64,000 nt of DNA from Chamaecyparis obtusa. Taxonomy: Eukaryota; Streptophyta; Pinopsida; Cupressales; Cupressaceae. The translations under genes were made by a program, and so were the position numbers. Shown here piece by piece: positions 10,622 to 21,012 of the stretch. Every line of letters starts with the position of its first letter. Position 1 is the stretch's first letter. The stretch is taken from NCBI GenBank assembly GCA_027943335.1, contig BSBK01014807.1, positions 2,501 to 66,500 on the forward strand. The letters run 5' to 3'. The notes beneath the pieces were generated by a model, which made no database searches, was not told the DNA's origin, and worked only from the letters and a program-made list of their open reading frames with translations.

Positions 10622-11819
10622 CTAACCAGTTGTCACAATCCAGGGCTTCGGTAGATACTCTGGTTGTTCAATGTAAGTGAATCTACCATAGTCTTTGGGT
10701 TCCTTTCTTCTTTCTTCTACATTCTTATCATCAAACTCATCAACCCTAACATTGGTATTTTCAATCATTTTATTTTTAACTCTATTTAGACACTTGTATG
10801 CTTTTCTTTTGATGGAATATCCAAGAAATATCCCTTCATCACCTTTTGAGTCAAACTTTCCATTTCTTTCATCTTTCAGAATAAAGCATTTACTTCCAAA
10901 AATTTTGAAGTAACTTACAGTGGGTTTGTCTCCAAACCATAACTCATAGGGTGTTTTTTTAGTGTCCTTCAGTTGTACTCCGTTAAGAACATAAACAGTT
11001 GTGCTAACTACTTCTCTCCAGTATGTCTGAGCTACATTCTTCTCTATCATCAATGTCCTTGCGCAGTCAATAATTGACCTATTCCTCCTTTCAAAAATTC
11101 CATTATGCTCAAGTGTCCTTGGTGCAGAGACCTGTCTTTTAATACCATGCTCATTACAAAAGTTAGTAAATTCATTAGAAATAAATTCACCTCATCTGTT
11201 AGATCTCAAGCATTTCAACTCTTTACCAATCTCTTTCTCTACTTTTTCTTTATACCACTTGAACATCTTAAATGCCTCAAAATTTTCTTTTAGAAACATG
11301 AAAGTCATTAATCTAGTGTAATCATCAACAAAAAGAATGAAATATCTATCTCCATAATAACTCTGAGTTCCCATAGGACCACATAGGTCGGTATGAACCA
11401 AATCAAGTATCTTCTTTGTTGAATAATCTTTTCTTTTGAAAGTAGATTTTGTCATTTTCCCTTTTTGGCATTCATGACACATAACATGATCAAGCTTTGA
11501 TAAGTTAGGCAAACCTCTAACTCTTTTCTTTTTAACGATCTTAATCATCTTATCAAAATTCACATGACAACCTTTTATGCCACAACCAAGCATCTTCATT
11601 TTTCATCATTAAGCAAGAAGACTCATCATTATCAAGATAAAAAAAATTACCTTTTGATTGTGCTCCAGTTCCAACAAGTCTTCCTCCATCATCAAATTTA
11701 TTTAGTTTCTTGCTCTCAAAAGTGACTGAATGACCTAAATTGTTCAGTTGTGCCACACTTAGAAAATTATAGTTTAGTCCTTCTATCCAATAAGCATTTT
11801 TCACATTTGATTCTATCAT
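10622..11819 (-). pseudogene. Copia-2 integrase region (GAG-pre-integrase and rve core)
   Basis: Minus-strand frames encode the HKRL...CHEC zinc-binding segment. The catalytic core follows with TDLCGPM (first D), FVDDYTR, and LKCLRSNR-stop-GEF, where the second catalytic D of the usual DRGGEF has become N. Then comes the downstream EHGIKRQ...HNGIFERRNR (E) and the ELWFGDKPTVSYFKIFGSKCF region. Integrase inserts element cDNA into chromosomes. Stops occur near 11190 and 11600. The frame ends abruptly at 10622 before RT. Confidence 0.85.
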
Positions 11820-11824
11820 TTATC

Positions 11825-12060
11825 ATCAAGGATCCTTTTCCTCTTACCATACAGGGTGTATCATTACCCATTTTCACATATCCTCCATTGTATTGCTCAA
11901 GATGATTAAATTTTTCTTCATCACTAGTCATGTGATGTGTATAACCACTATCTATGATCCATGTATCATTTTTATTAACTTTAGAAATTAGTGTTGTTTC
12001 TACACACTTCTCTTCTTCCTCAGTATCATCCTTTATAGCAACAAATACAACTTCTACATC
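11825..12060 (-). pseudogene. Copia-2 aspartic protease
   Basis: The minus strand around 11930-11975 reads DTWIIDSGYTHHM, the Copia protease active site (D-S-G). It is followed by NHLEQYNGGYVKMGNDT and then GKGS. Protease cuts the Gag-Pol polyprotein. The frame is lost just after 11860. Confidence 0.85.
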
Positions 12061-12957
12061 ATCAGTTGAATTAGTGTTAGTATCATCTTCTTCAGCAATG
12101 TAACAAACTTTTTTACCTTTATCATTATTGTCTCAGTTGTCTCTATTGTATTGTCAGTACCTTCTGTTGTTTCTTCTCCCATAGCTTCCTTCACTAGATC
12201 AGTCTTTGTTTCTATCCTCTTCCTTCTTGTTTGGACATCTAGCAACAATATGACCAACTTCTTTATAATTAAAGCATGCTAAAGGTAACTTACCCTTATA
12301 TCTACCTTTACCTTTAGGTAATCTTCTAGCCATAAGAGCTTCAAGTTCATCAAGCTCATTGTCAATATTGCTATCATTATCATCATGTTTAATACTAGAC
12401 TTACCAATCTTCAGAGAAGTCATGAAAGCAGACTCAACAGTCGGTATAACACTATTATCATAATTGTTAAGCTCAAATATTCTCAATTTACCAATCAAAT
12501 TGTCAAGAGTGAGAGTATTACCATGTGCAGATCTCATTTCATGGATTACAAATATTCTGATTGCATAAACTGATAATAAGGTTCTAAGAATTTTGCTTAC
12601 CGTAGTATCCTCTTCAATAACACCATCAAATCCTCTTATTGCATTAACAACTTCCTTTATTTGATTTGTGTACTTCACTATATTTTCACATTCCTTCATC
12701 TTCATGTCATCAAATCTTCCTCTTAAGTTTATCCCGCATTTCCTTAGTAGTAGAACAGTCCTTGATATCTTCAAATTTGGCATCTGTTAGAGCAGCGACA
12801 ATCTCCATTATGGTGACATAATACTCATGTCTATCTCTTAACTGATCAAGGGTCAAAGGTCCAGTGGGTGGTGCAAGGTAACCATTATCCATTAGAGTGA
12901 GGGCATAATTCCTAATTCCAGATACATGCAGCTTCATTCATCTTTTCCACATTGTGA
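12061..12957 (-). pseudogene. Copia-2 gag
   Basis: Two overlapping minus-strand frames (12937-12710 and 12783-12199) carry the plant Copia Gag fold (UBN2-like, GRFDDMKMKECENIVKY... and ELDELEALMARRLPKG) followed by a CCHC knuckle: CFNYKEVGHIVARC, in which the second cysteine is replaced by Y. A frameshift near 12720 separates the halves. A sensible ATG lies near 12937. Confidence 0.85.
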
Positions 12958-13069
12958 TGATATCCTTGTTTAGATTTGGCACTTCCCTCTTATACATTTT
13001 GTGATCTTTGTGTTGAATTCCTTAAAACTCTATTCCAAGCGCCCAAGCAGCTTGTATCAAGCAACCAAT

Positions 13070-13082
13070 GCTCTGATACCAA
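13070..13082 (-). other. Copia-2 primer binding site
   Basis: The minus strand reads TTGGTATCAGAGC directly inside the 5' LTR. Confidence 0.88.
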
Positions 13083-13083
13083 T

Positions 13084-14573
13084 TGTTAGAATAACTGAGA
13101 GGGGGCTGAATCAGTTATCCTCAGTCCCAAATACAAAATGTATAACCAAAAACAATTTACACAAACTTCTATAGCTCAGTAACATAAAATAGTAAACTGT
13201 CTGTGCTTTTACCAATTACTGGTTAATAACTTATAGTGATTACCAATCAAATCCAATATGCAATATGTAAAGTATGACAATCGAACAATCACCACAATGA
13301 ACACATAACACAAGAGATTTAACGTGGAAACCCTGTTAAGGGAAAAACCACTTGGGACCGACAACCCAAAAAATTTTCACTCTTCTCAAGTGAGGTCGGT
13401 CAAGACCTAACCCTGTTAAAGGTTACAAAACACATTGTAAGGTGTGAGCTTGTTAGAGGATTTAACAATAACCATTATCGTCCAGCCAACATTCAATATG
13501 GGGTTGACAGGATAACAAATGTACACTCTATGAATGACATTACAAGACTTTCAAGTCCACTCTATTAAGAAATTTATCTGATTACAATGGTTAAACTGTA
13601 ACAGTAGGTGATTTGATTACAATACAACTTCTATTGTAGATGTTTAGATCTATATTATGATCATTCAAATCCTCTGATCAATATATCAATTATGTTTCAA
13701 CAACAATCAATGACTTACCATCTCTCGATTATAGCTTTTTGACACTCCGTAATCTCTGCAATTTGGTTCTCCTTAACCAGTCTAATTAGGCATGCATGAA
13801 GCTCTATTCACATGATAGTTCTGCAATCTCCTTCTTCTAGCATAAGTTTCATAATGAAACCCTAGTCTTTTAAATAGACAAGTAAACTATTTTCTTCTCA
13901 TCCATCAGATTTTGCCGCTTATTCTCCTTCATCCATTTTGCCGCTTAAACCTTCCTTGGATGATGTGTCAGTAACACATTTTGGTTCTATCCTTTATATA
14001 TTCCTTGAATTTTGTTAGCCATTGATCTTCATAACAAACTTTATCTCCAACACTAAGTTCGAGGTACTTTCCAGCTCATCAACTTATATCAACTAAACTG
14101 ATCATTTAGTTCTTTTGTTCATACTCGGTTAACAAAGGAATGCGTCGGTGAACACAAGCTTAGTTTATACTATGCTCGGTATACACTATATTGCTCATTG
14201 TATATTGGAATGCTTCATTAACTGACCACACTGCTTTGTAACAAATTACTTCCAACTTCATAATAGATTAATGTAACATAATCAAGTCAACAATATGAAG
14301 TCATAGACTCATCAATAAGTTACCAAAAGTATTCCTTATCCTCATCTATCCTTTCCATCTTCCTCAATGTAGATATCTCAGTTCTTCATCTTTCTCTTCT
14401 CTCTTGCAGATGTGTTAGATATTTGTAACTACCATGATAAGTATTTTCAAAACTAGTTGACATCAATGACAACATAGAACTAATTTAATTATCTTACATT
14501 ACACTTCAGTGTTCGGTGATCTCTAATCACTTGTAGTTCTTTAATGAACTTCTCAATCAGTTGTAGTTCATCA
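13084..14573 (-). repeat. Copia-2 5' LTR (1490 bp)
   Basis: It starts TGTTAGAATAACTGAG and ends GTAGTTCATCA. It aligns with 452-1945 over the full length, with scattered, mostly transition-type differences by eye. Confidence 0.92.
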
Positions 14574-15346
14574 ACTTTAGCAGACCTTGCAAAAGGTGAT
14601 GCTACTAAAAAGAAAAAGGAATTATTTCATCAGAGTGCAATAGCCAAAGAATCCCTTATCAATGCCCTCTCTGATAGTGAGTTTTTAGAAATAAAGAAAG
14701 TAGATACAAGCCACAAGATATGGAAGCACCTAGAAGATGTATTTGAAGGAGACAAACAAGAAAAGGATGCATGGAGAAAAACTTGGAAGAAAAGATACAA
14801 TGCATTAGAGATGGTAATTGAAGAGAACATCAAACCTTACAACCAAAGGATTAATGAAGCAGTTGCAGGAATCGGGAACAATGGTGGAGAGATCTCAAAA
14901 GAAGACATTATGGATAAGTTGATGACTGCTCTCATAGTAGAGTATGAAAACAAGATCAACATCCTTGATGAGAACATGCAGCTTACATCAAATTTCAAAA
15001 AAGAGACCTTGATTAGAAAAATTTCATCTTTTGAGATTTCAAGATTGAAGACAAAACCTAAAAGTGAAACAACCTTCAAAGCATCAGTCCATGGTAAGAA
15101 ATCTGCAAGCACTTCTGGTAATTTTGATGATGATGATGAAGAGAAAACACTAGATGATTTCATTGCTATGATTTCTAAAAGAGAAAAGAAAGTAAAAGGG
15201 AAATATGAAGGTCAGTTACCATTTAAATGCTTTTCATGTAATAAGATTGGTCATTTTGCATCTAAGTGTCCTACAAGAGTTAAAAGGTACCAGAATAACT
15301 ACAAGCCTAAGTATACAAAGGAATGATATTATGTTGGAGATGGAGT
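14574..15346 (+). pseudogene. Copia-1 gag, C-terminal part with CCHC knuckle
   Basis: Gag frame resumed after Copia-2. It has the UBN2-like helical region (SEFLEIKKVDTSHKIWKHLE), an acidic DDDDEE linker, KGKYEGQLPFK, and an intact CCHC knuckle CFSCNKIGHFASKC near 15230-15270. A stop at 15324-15326 follows a basic tail; bases 15327-15346 then run toward the protease before Gypsy-4 interrupts at 15347. The apparent ATG at 14544 lies in the Copia-2 LTR and is not the true start. Confidence 0.88.
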
Positions 15347-18038
15347 TGTTACCCTAATTTCTATGTACATGAAAATTTTTCTAAAACCTATTCCAAAGTC
15401 TCTATTTTACCCCTGCTGAGCACCCCTAAAAATTTCGTGGCCTCATGTTTTGTTTCCTGGCCTCTGCAATTATTTCAAGTCCCTAGTCTACAAGTCAGAA
15501 TATTTGAAAAAGTAGCCATTATGGTGTTTTAACCCTCAAAACCCTAAGCCCTTTTTCTAATTTTTAGTTACTTTATCGATGGCTTAAGTGATTTCTTTTA
15601 GCATGTGTGTATTTGATTTTCCTCTATTCGCTAGTTTGCTAAAATTGTTTGGTGGTGTTTCTAAAGTTCTGGTAATTACGCGAACGCCTTGTTCACATAA
15701 TCCTATAAATTTCTAGCGGTCTCAACTAAAGTCATTTGGTGAACTAGCGAATGGTCTTTATTCATGTGTTCGCGTGATCCAACCCTAGGTTCATTCATGA
15801 TTCAGTGAACCCCTTGTCCACATATTCGCCTGTTCTGACCATGGTTAGGACTTTCTTCTCGCGAATAAGAATTTCCTTGTTCATTGGTTCGCATAATCCA
15901 AGTGCGGTTAACTCTATAGGTGGGATCAAGATTTTAATCTAACGGTGGTCCATTTTTTGCAAGGAATCTTCAAATGTATCAGGCTTTAAGACTGGCTGTA
16001 GATGTGGTATTTGGATTTTGTGTCAGAGTGGGGTCCCGATTCTGAAGATCCAACGGTCATCTCATCTTCGCATAGGCCGTTGTCAAAGCATGAGATCTTC
16101 AGACAATCATTGATTCTCCTTGGTAACATAACTCTTCAAACAGGTGGGTCCACTGCAACATGTACACAAATAGTGGCTTTTTATTGGTCCACATGGTAGT
16201 GATTTGGCAGTGTGTCAGTGGGACTAGGTTCTTCCGACGTTCAGAGGTCCTGACAATTGTCAGAGGATCGATGGCCGGCGTATGTTCACAAGGGCTGGTG
16301 TTAGAGCTTGAGATCTTAAGACAACCATTAGATCTTCCATGTCTGCAATGCTTCAGTGTGTCAGTGGGACCGATGCCACCTCATCCGATATGGTAGCTTC
16401 TGATTGGTTTGCATCTATTGAATTAGATTGTCTATCAGTAGGGCCAGGTTCTTTCAAGTGGTCAGAGGTTCTGACATCTTAAAGGATCCAATGGCTGGCG
16501 TATAATCTCATATGGTTTCTCTGACACATGAGATTATGCGCCGACCGTCGATCTTATTTTATTTTTTCGAGGCTCTTACAGTGGGTCCTCTTTTTGATTT
16601 GCTCACATTTCATTGGCTGTTGACTTCCACATCGGTGTTTGATCTATCAGAAGGGGATTTTAAGTGATTTCAAGGTGCATCATGGCCGTTCATTTTCTGG
16701 GAAGGATCTTTCATCGATGGTTGCATTTTAACTCGAGGCCCCGCTAGTCGTTAACATTCAAATTTGAATTTTTGCACTAGTTTCCTACTAAGGTTTTGCA
16801 TTTTGACAGCCATGCGTGATAGTTTGGTAGCTAGAATTGATTTCTTCAGGACAGAGATGGTTGATGGTTGGAAGATGATAATGAATGATCTGATCGTCAG
16901 CGCCACGGATTTTGCAGGGTACCATGTCCTGTGAAATGTTCAATGGGTTGTCGCCACCTTTTGCAAGGTGATTATTGAAAATAGAAATATCTATGAGATC
17001 AGATTTGAAGCCTTCATGGCTTAGTGGAGTTGCAGGTGGGTAGTTGAGTCAAGGTTGTTGTGTCTGCAAGCAAGATCAGTACAAGATGGATACACGCAAA
17101 AGAAGATATGATCTGATTGCCAGGTGTTCTCAGTGAATTTGATGTTATCTTGTACTTTAGGTGTTATTATTATATTGTAAGAGTTTGTAACTCTGGTTAG
17201 GTCAGTTTTGGACTCCTACCTATGGGTAGTGAGTGTTGTATATATTGTTTTGTGGAGCCTTAGTGCAAGAGGGGGGTTTTTTTTTGCATTTTTGTAAAGG
17301 AGAGAAGCCTACTTTTGCAAGGAAGTCATCTTTTTCCAAAAAGCCATTTGTGGTATTTGTTCTACCCTCTGGTTCTTCTACTCTTTGTGATCTCCCATTG
17401 ATGATTAAGGCATCCTTGAGGTACTTGTGATATTTGTTCTATCCCTGTCTTCACTGTCTTGATTATCTCTTATTGGATTGAAGTTTATGAATGTTGTTAA
17501 TGGAAATTGGGGTTCCTAGTCCCTCTCATTTTCTATGATTTTGTGTGTTACTATGTCTGATATGATCTAGATGTTTTTTGGGTATACTACAACCCCTAGC
17601 AGTTTTGTCTCATTCCTACACCTAGTTGTAGAAAAGGATGTTTGCTTGCAGGTCATAAGTTGTGTCTTTTGTTCAGACCCTCCTATGAAACACTTATGCA
17701 AGCCTATCTAGTGAGTTGTGACTTATTAGACCTGATTTCTCCATTGGTCTCATTCCTACATACTGAGATCCAAACCCTAGTTTCGGTGCATCACCTAGTA
17801 GGTAGTTTTCTTTTCAAGTCATTTCCCTTACAAGCATTCCTTTTATCCCTTTCCCTCAAAAGTTTTAATTTCATGTCAAGAAGAAAATTAAGGTGATTAT
17901 CCAAGAGGAACCAGCCTAGAACTTGGAGGTTTCATCTCAGTTAGCAAAGGTCCCACAACCTGGAGATGATTCTCATGTTATACTAAGTTATCAAGACCAA
18001 GAGAGCTTGAAAAAAAGGTGCAAACTTAGTGTATAACA
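15347..18038 (+). repeat. Gypsy-4 5' LTR (2692 bp)
   Basis: It starts TGTTACCCTAATTTC and ends GTGTATAACA. It holds several repeated GTCAG...CTGAC and GGGTCC modules (about 16010-16520) and a TATATATTG stretch near 17239, a possible TATA region close to the 3' third. By eye most differences from the other LTR are C/T or G/A changes at CG sites. Confidence 0.93.
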
Positions 18039-18222
18039 TTTTCTAGCACATGTGGTGGGACTAGTAAAAGATCAGATTAATGTTGAAAGGTGCTCTTGTT
18101 GGTTCATCTACAAAATTATTAGATAGTTCAATACACAAGGACTATCAGTATAGACTCGAGCTCAAGTACACCCCACCTTGGTGCCAGTGTATAACATTTT
18201 CTGGCATGCTCGGTGGGACTAC
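18039..18222 (+). other. Gypsy-4 primer binding site, present twice
   Basis: The 36 bases at 18029-18064 (LTR end plus TTTTCTAGCACATGTGGTGG) are repeated at 18187-18222 as GTGTATAACA followed by TTTTCTGGCATGCTCGGTGG and GACT. The second copy has the TGGCATGC start expected for the complement of a tRNA CCA end. The tRNA is not identified. The first copy is the one abutting the true LTR end. Confidence 0.6.
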
Positions 18223-18358
18223 ACAAAAAGTTCATAGGTTAAAGATATGCTATCTCTGATATGTAGATTGCATAAAATAGGCTTTCAGAATTCATTCTAC
18301 CAAGTATATCTGGCGACTCCACTGTCCAGAGATTAGAGGCTACCTTGTTCAAAGTTTT

Positions 18359-19712
18359 ATGAGAAAGATTGAGACTAGAAGCTCAAAGCCTACCCAATTT
18401 TCAGAGTTGCCCTCAAGAAGAAGTCATAAAGGCAGGACAACTCAAAGAATATCCCCTGCAAGGAGAGTTCAATCTACACCTCCTGACACCTCAGAAAGGA
18501 GACCTTCTACCTTTCACTCCAGAAGAAGAGGCAGATCTCTAACCAGAGATCTAGAGGAGGATTCCAATCAAGCAGCAAATACAGCTCACATAGTTGTAAA
18601 TCTTTAGATTCCAACTCCTACAATGGGTAGGTCATTTGCTTTTGCACTATTCAATCAAGGTAGCCCATTGAATTTTTCTCAACATCATGATGTGCCCTTG
18701 GTGGAACTTAAGAGTATACTTGATTTTACTGGTGAAGGGTAGACAATTGCTTTTGAGCACATAAGAGATGTGACCACCATATGCAGCATACACAACATTA
18801 CTCAAGAAGATGTGGCCACAAAGTTATTAGTAGCCTCTCTGAAAGGTAAGGCTCTAGAATGGTTTAGCACTCTAACTGTTGGTTCTATTACTTCTTGGGA
18901 TGAGTTAGGGGATGCATTAAGTAAACATTTTGAGGAAAAATCAGATAATTTGTCTCTAGTTGAGCAGCTAACAACTATTAAGAGAGACCCTCAAGAACAA
19001 ATGACAGATTACAATAGTAGATTCCTTAAAACATGGAATAGAATCCTAGTATCAGTAAGACCATCAGCTGACCATGCCTTCCTTTATTATTTACAAAGTC
19101 TGAATGGTCAAATCTCTGTCATGATCTAGTCTATGGGTGGTACTTCTTTACCCCAGGCTTTTGACATAGCTGTCAGGGCTGAAAACTATTTAATCCAAGC
19201 GGGCATGATTGCTAAAAGGCCTCCAATGCCCATTTTTCCTAACCTTCAACCCATTGCACCTACCCAAGTACCCCCATTCACCCCTATTCCCACCATATTG
19301 GCATCCCAAGCTAGTACTAGTGGCCAAGAGTTAACAACAAGTTTCTCGCAAGAGTTACAAGAGATAAAGAGTAGCCAACAGAGCAGTCAGCAAGAAATGA
19401 CTAACTTGTTGCAGACCTTGACTAAAGAGGTCACAAATCTAGAGAAGTAAGGTCAAGGAATCAGACCACCATTTTAGTCACAAGGGCAAGGCTGATTCTT
19501 ATCAACAAAATAGGCCACCATACCAAGGAGGCTATCGAGGACAAAGACAAAGTTTTAATCAGAGACCATTCCAACCATATAACCCTACACCTCTAAACTC
19601 TACAAACCTAGTGAGGGATGTGGTTCCTAGCCAAAAAAATTTGGCAATGGAGAATGAATGGTGTTTTCCTTGTAATTAGCCTCATAATCAGGCTACATGT
19701 TCAAATGGATGG
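18359..19712 (+). pseudogene. Gypsy-4 gag
   Basis: From the ATG at 18359 the product has a basic, R/S-rich N-terminus. A Retrotrans_gag-like core follows at about 18770-19130 (KLLVASLKGKALEWFSTL, SWDELGDALSKHF, ...YNSRFLKTWNRI). After that come a proline-rich segment and a Q/S-rich coiled coil to 19450. No complete CCHC knuckle is visible. In-frame stops at 18606, 18739 and 19127 split it; several are explained by single C-to-T or G-to-A changes. Confidence 0.85.
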
Positions 19713-20289
19713 ATGAACCACACTCTAATGGTTCAAAATGCCTCACAAGCTCAATCAGAGGTTTCATCCAGTGGCTCAGTGCCTCAACTAGAATCACAAG
19801 AAAAAGAAATTGCTCTTTTTAATTGGGAGCAACCAGACTTTAATGGAGTCAATGATGAAGCTGCTTTTGTTGCCTATACAAGAGAAAAAAGAAGAGCCCA
19901 GGACATGGAGAGAGCGGATTCCAACTCCAAAGCTACTACATCTGCAGAGCCACTATAGCAAGCTACTCCCATCACACCTAAGGAGGCTCTTGTCATACCA
20001 AGCAAAGAGAGCTAGGCTCTTAAGGAGGTGGAGGCCATCATGCCAAAGACACAACAAAGAGTACACACTGTGACACCATTTAATATTGTAGACAACATGA
20101 AGAAGGTGAATGTCACCATGTCTATGTGGGACTCTTTGGCTCTTCCAGGACAGCCTAAAATTTTGAAGAAGGCCATGACAGAGGTAGCAACTCCTCAACC
20201 TACAAAAGAAGCTGTAAAGCCAGTGTTGGTTAACATTGATCAAGAAAAGGAGGCTCCAAGTAGCAACTCCAAGGGCAATGCCACACAAG
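19713..20289 (+). pseudogene. Gypsy-4 gag-protease linker
   Basis: Open segments 19713-19958 and 20028 onward encode a hydrophilic linker (WEQPDFNGVNDEAAFVAY, then S/T/P/K-rich) leading into the protease. One stop near 19957 and another near 20012 interrupt it. No domain recognised. Confidence 0.6.
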
Positions 20290-20940
20290 GTAGGAACTCA
20301 AAGCCACCTCCCTTTTATGTATCTTTAATCATTGGAAAATCTTTAGTACATAATTGTATGGTAGATAGTGGAGCTACTAGCACTATAATGCCCAAGAAAG
20401 TAGCTAACCAATTAGGACTAAGGTATGAACCCTTTCAAAAGAAGGTTACCCAACTTGATGGATCCTCAATCAATATTATAGGTGTGGCTAAGGATGCCAG
20501 TCTAATCTTGCATGCTAGTCCCAATTTCTCAATCCTCCTTGATATATATATCATAGATCTCCCTGCATTATTTGCTATATGTCTTTCAAGGGAGTTTACA
20601 GCCAAAATAGGAGGCTATCTATCTTCTAATTGGTCTCACATGCTATTGCATACAAGGTATGGGACTAGGGTCACCATCAAGTCAGAACCATTAGCAGCAC
20701 ACCATATAGAACCATATGTATCCAATGTTGTCAATGTAAATTGCCCTATATTTGATAGCAATGACTTCCAAACTATTAGTGAAGCAAGCACAAAGATAGA
20801 GAGTATCCCTGATATTTTTCAAGATGAAAGAGCTTCAGAAGCCCAAGAAAATCTTGTTTGGAATTTTGGTTTGGGAAGTTATTTAATACAAGAAAATGGG
20901 GTCATAGAGCCAAGCCTTCTCAAAAAAGATACTAATTCAG
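20290..20940 (+). pseudogene. Gypsy-4 aspartic protease
   Basis: Part of an open frame beginning at 20028. PPFYVSLIIGKSLVHNCMVD then SGATSTIMP gives the retropepsin active site (D-S-G) near 20355. GLRYEPF and LDGSSINIIGVAKD form the flap-side strands. This stretch is unbroken and continues into the RNase H domain at 20941. Confidence 0.85.
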
Positions 20941-21012
20941 AAGATCAGAGCAATCAGGTTTGGGAACTATTTTTTGATGGAGATAGAAGTAGACATGCTT
21001 CTGGTGGCGGTG
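20941..21012 (+). pseudogene. Gypsy-4 upstream RNase H, first part (split by Gypsy-5)
   Basis: The frame reads QVWELFFDGDRSRHASGGG, the first strand of an RVT_3-type RNase H with its catalytic D (FFDGD). Gypsy-5 interrupts between GGG and the next strand; the domain resumes at 33504. Confidence 0.85.

Larger units (their letters stand above)
452..14573 (-). mobile_element. Copia-2 LTR retrotransposon, nested in Copia-1 gag
   Basis: Minus-strand Copia element bounded by LTRs 452-1945 and 13084-14573 and by a perfect 5-bp target duplication ACTTT (447-451 and 14574-14578). In its own direction it reads primer site, gag with knuckle, protease, integrase, then a rearranged zone and only the end of RNase H. 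Element-3 is inserted near that RNase H end. The reverse transcriptase is not visible. Stops and frameshifts in gag-pol indicate an inactive copy. Confidence 0.92.

Noticed and set aside
14544..14573. ATG at 14544 as the start of Copia-1 gag
   Set aside because: These codons belong to the Copia-2 LTR; the real gag start is at 312, with the frame rejoining at the duplication.
16002..17896. Frames at 16002-16396, 17233-17430 and 17642-17896, repeated at 37765-39659
   Set aside because: Inside the Gypsy-4 LTRs, again conserved only as LTR copies; no protein motif.
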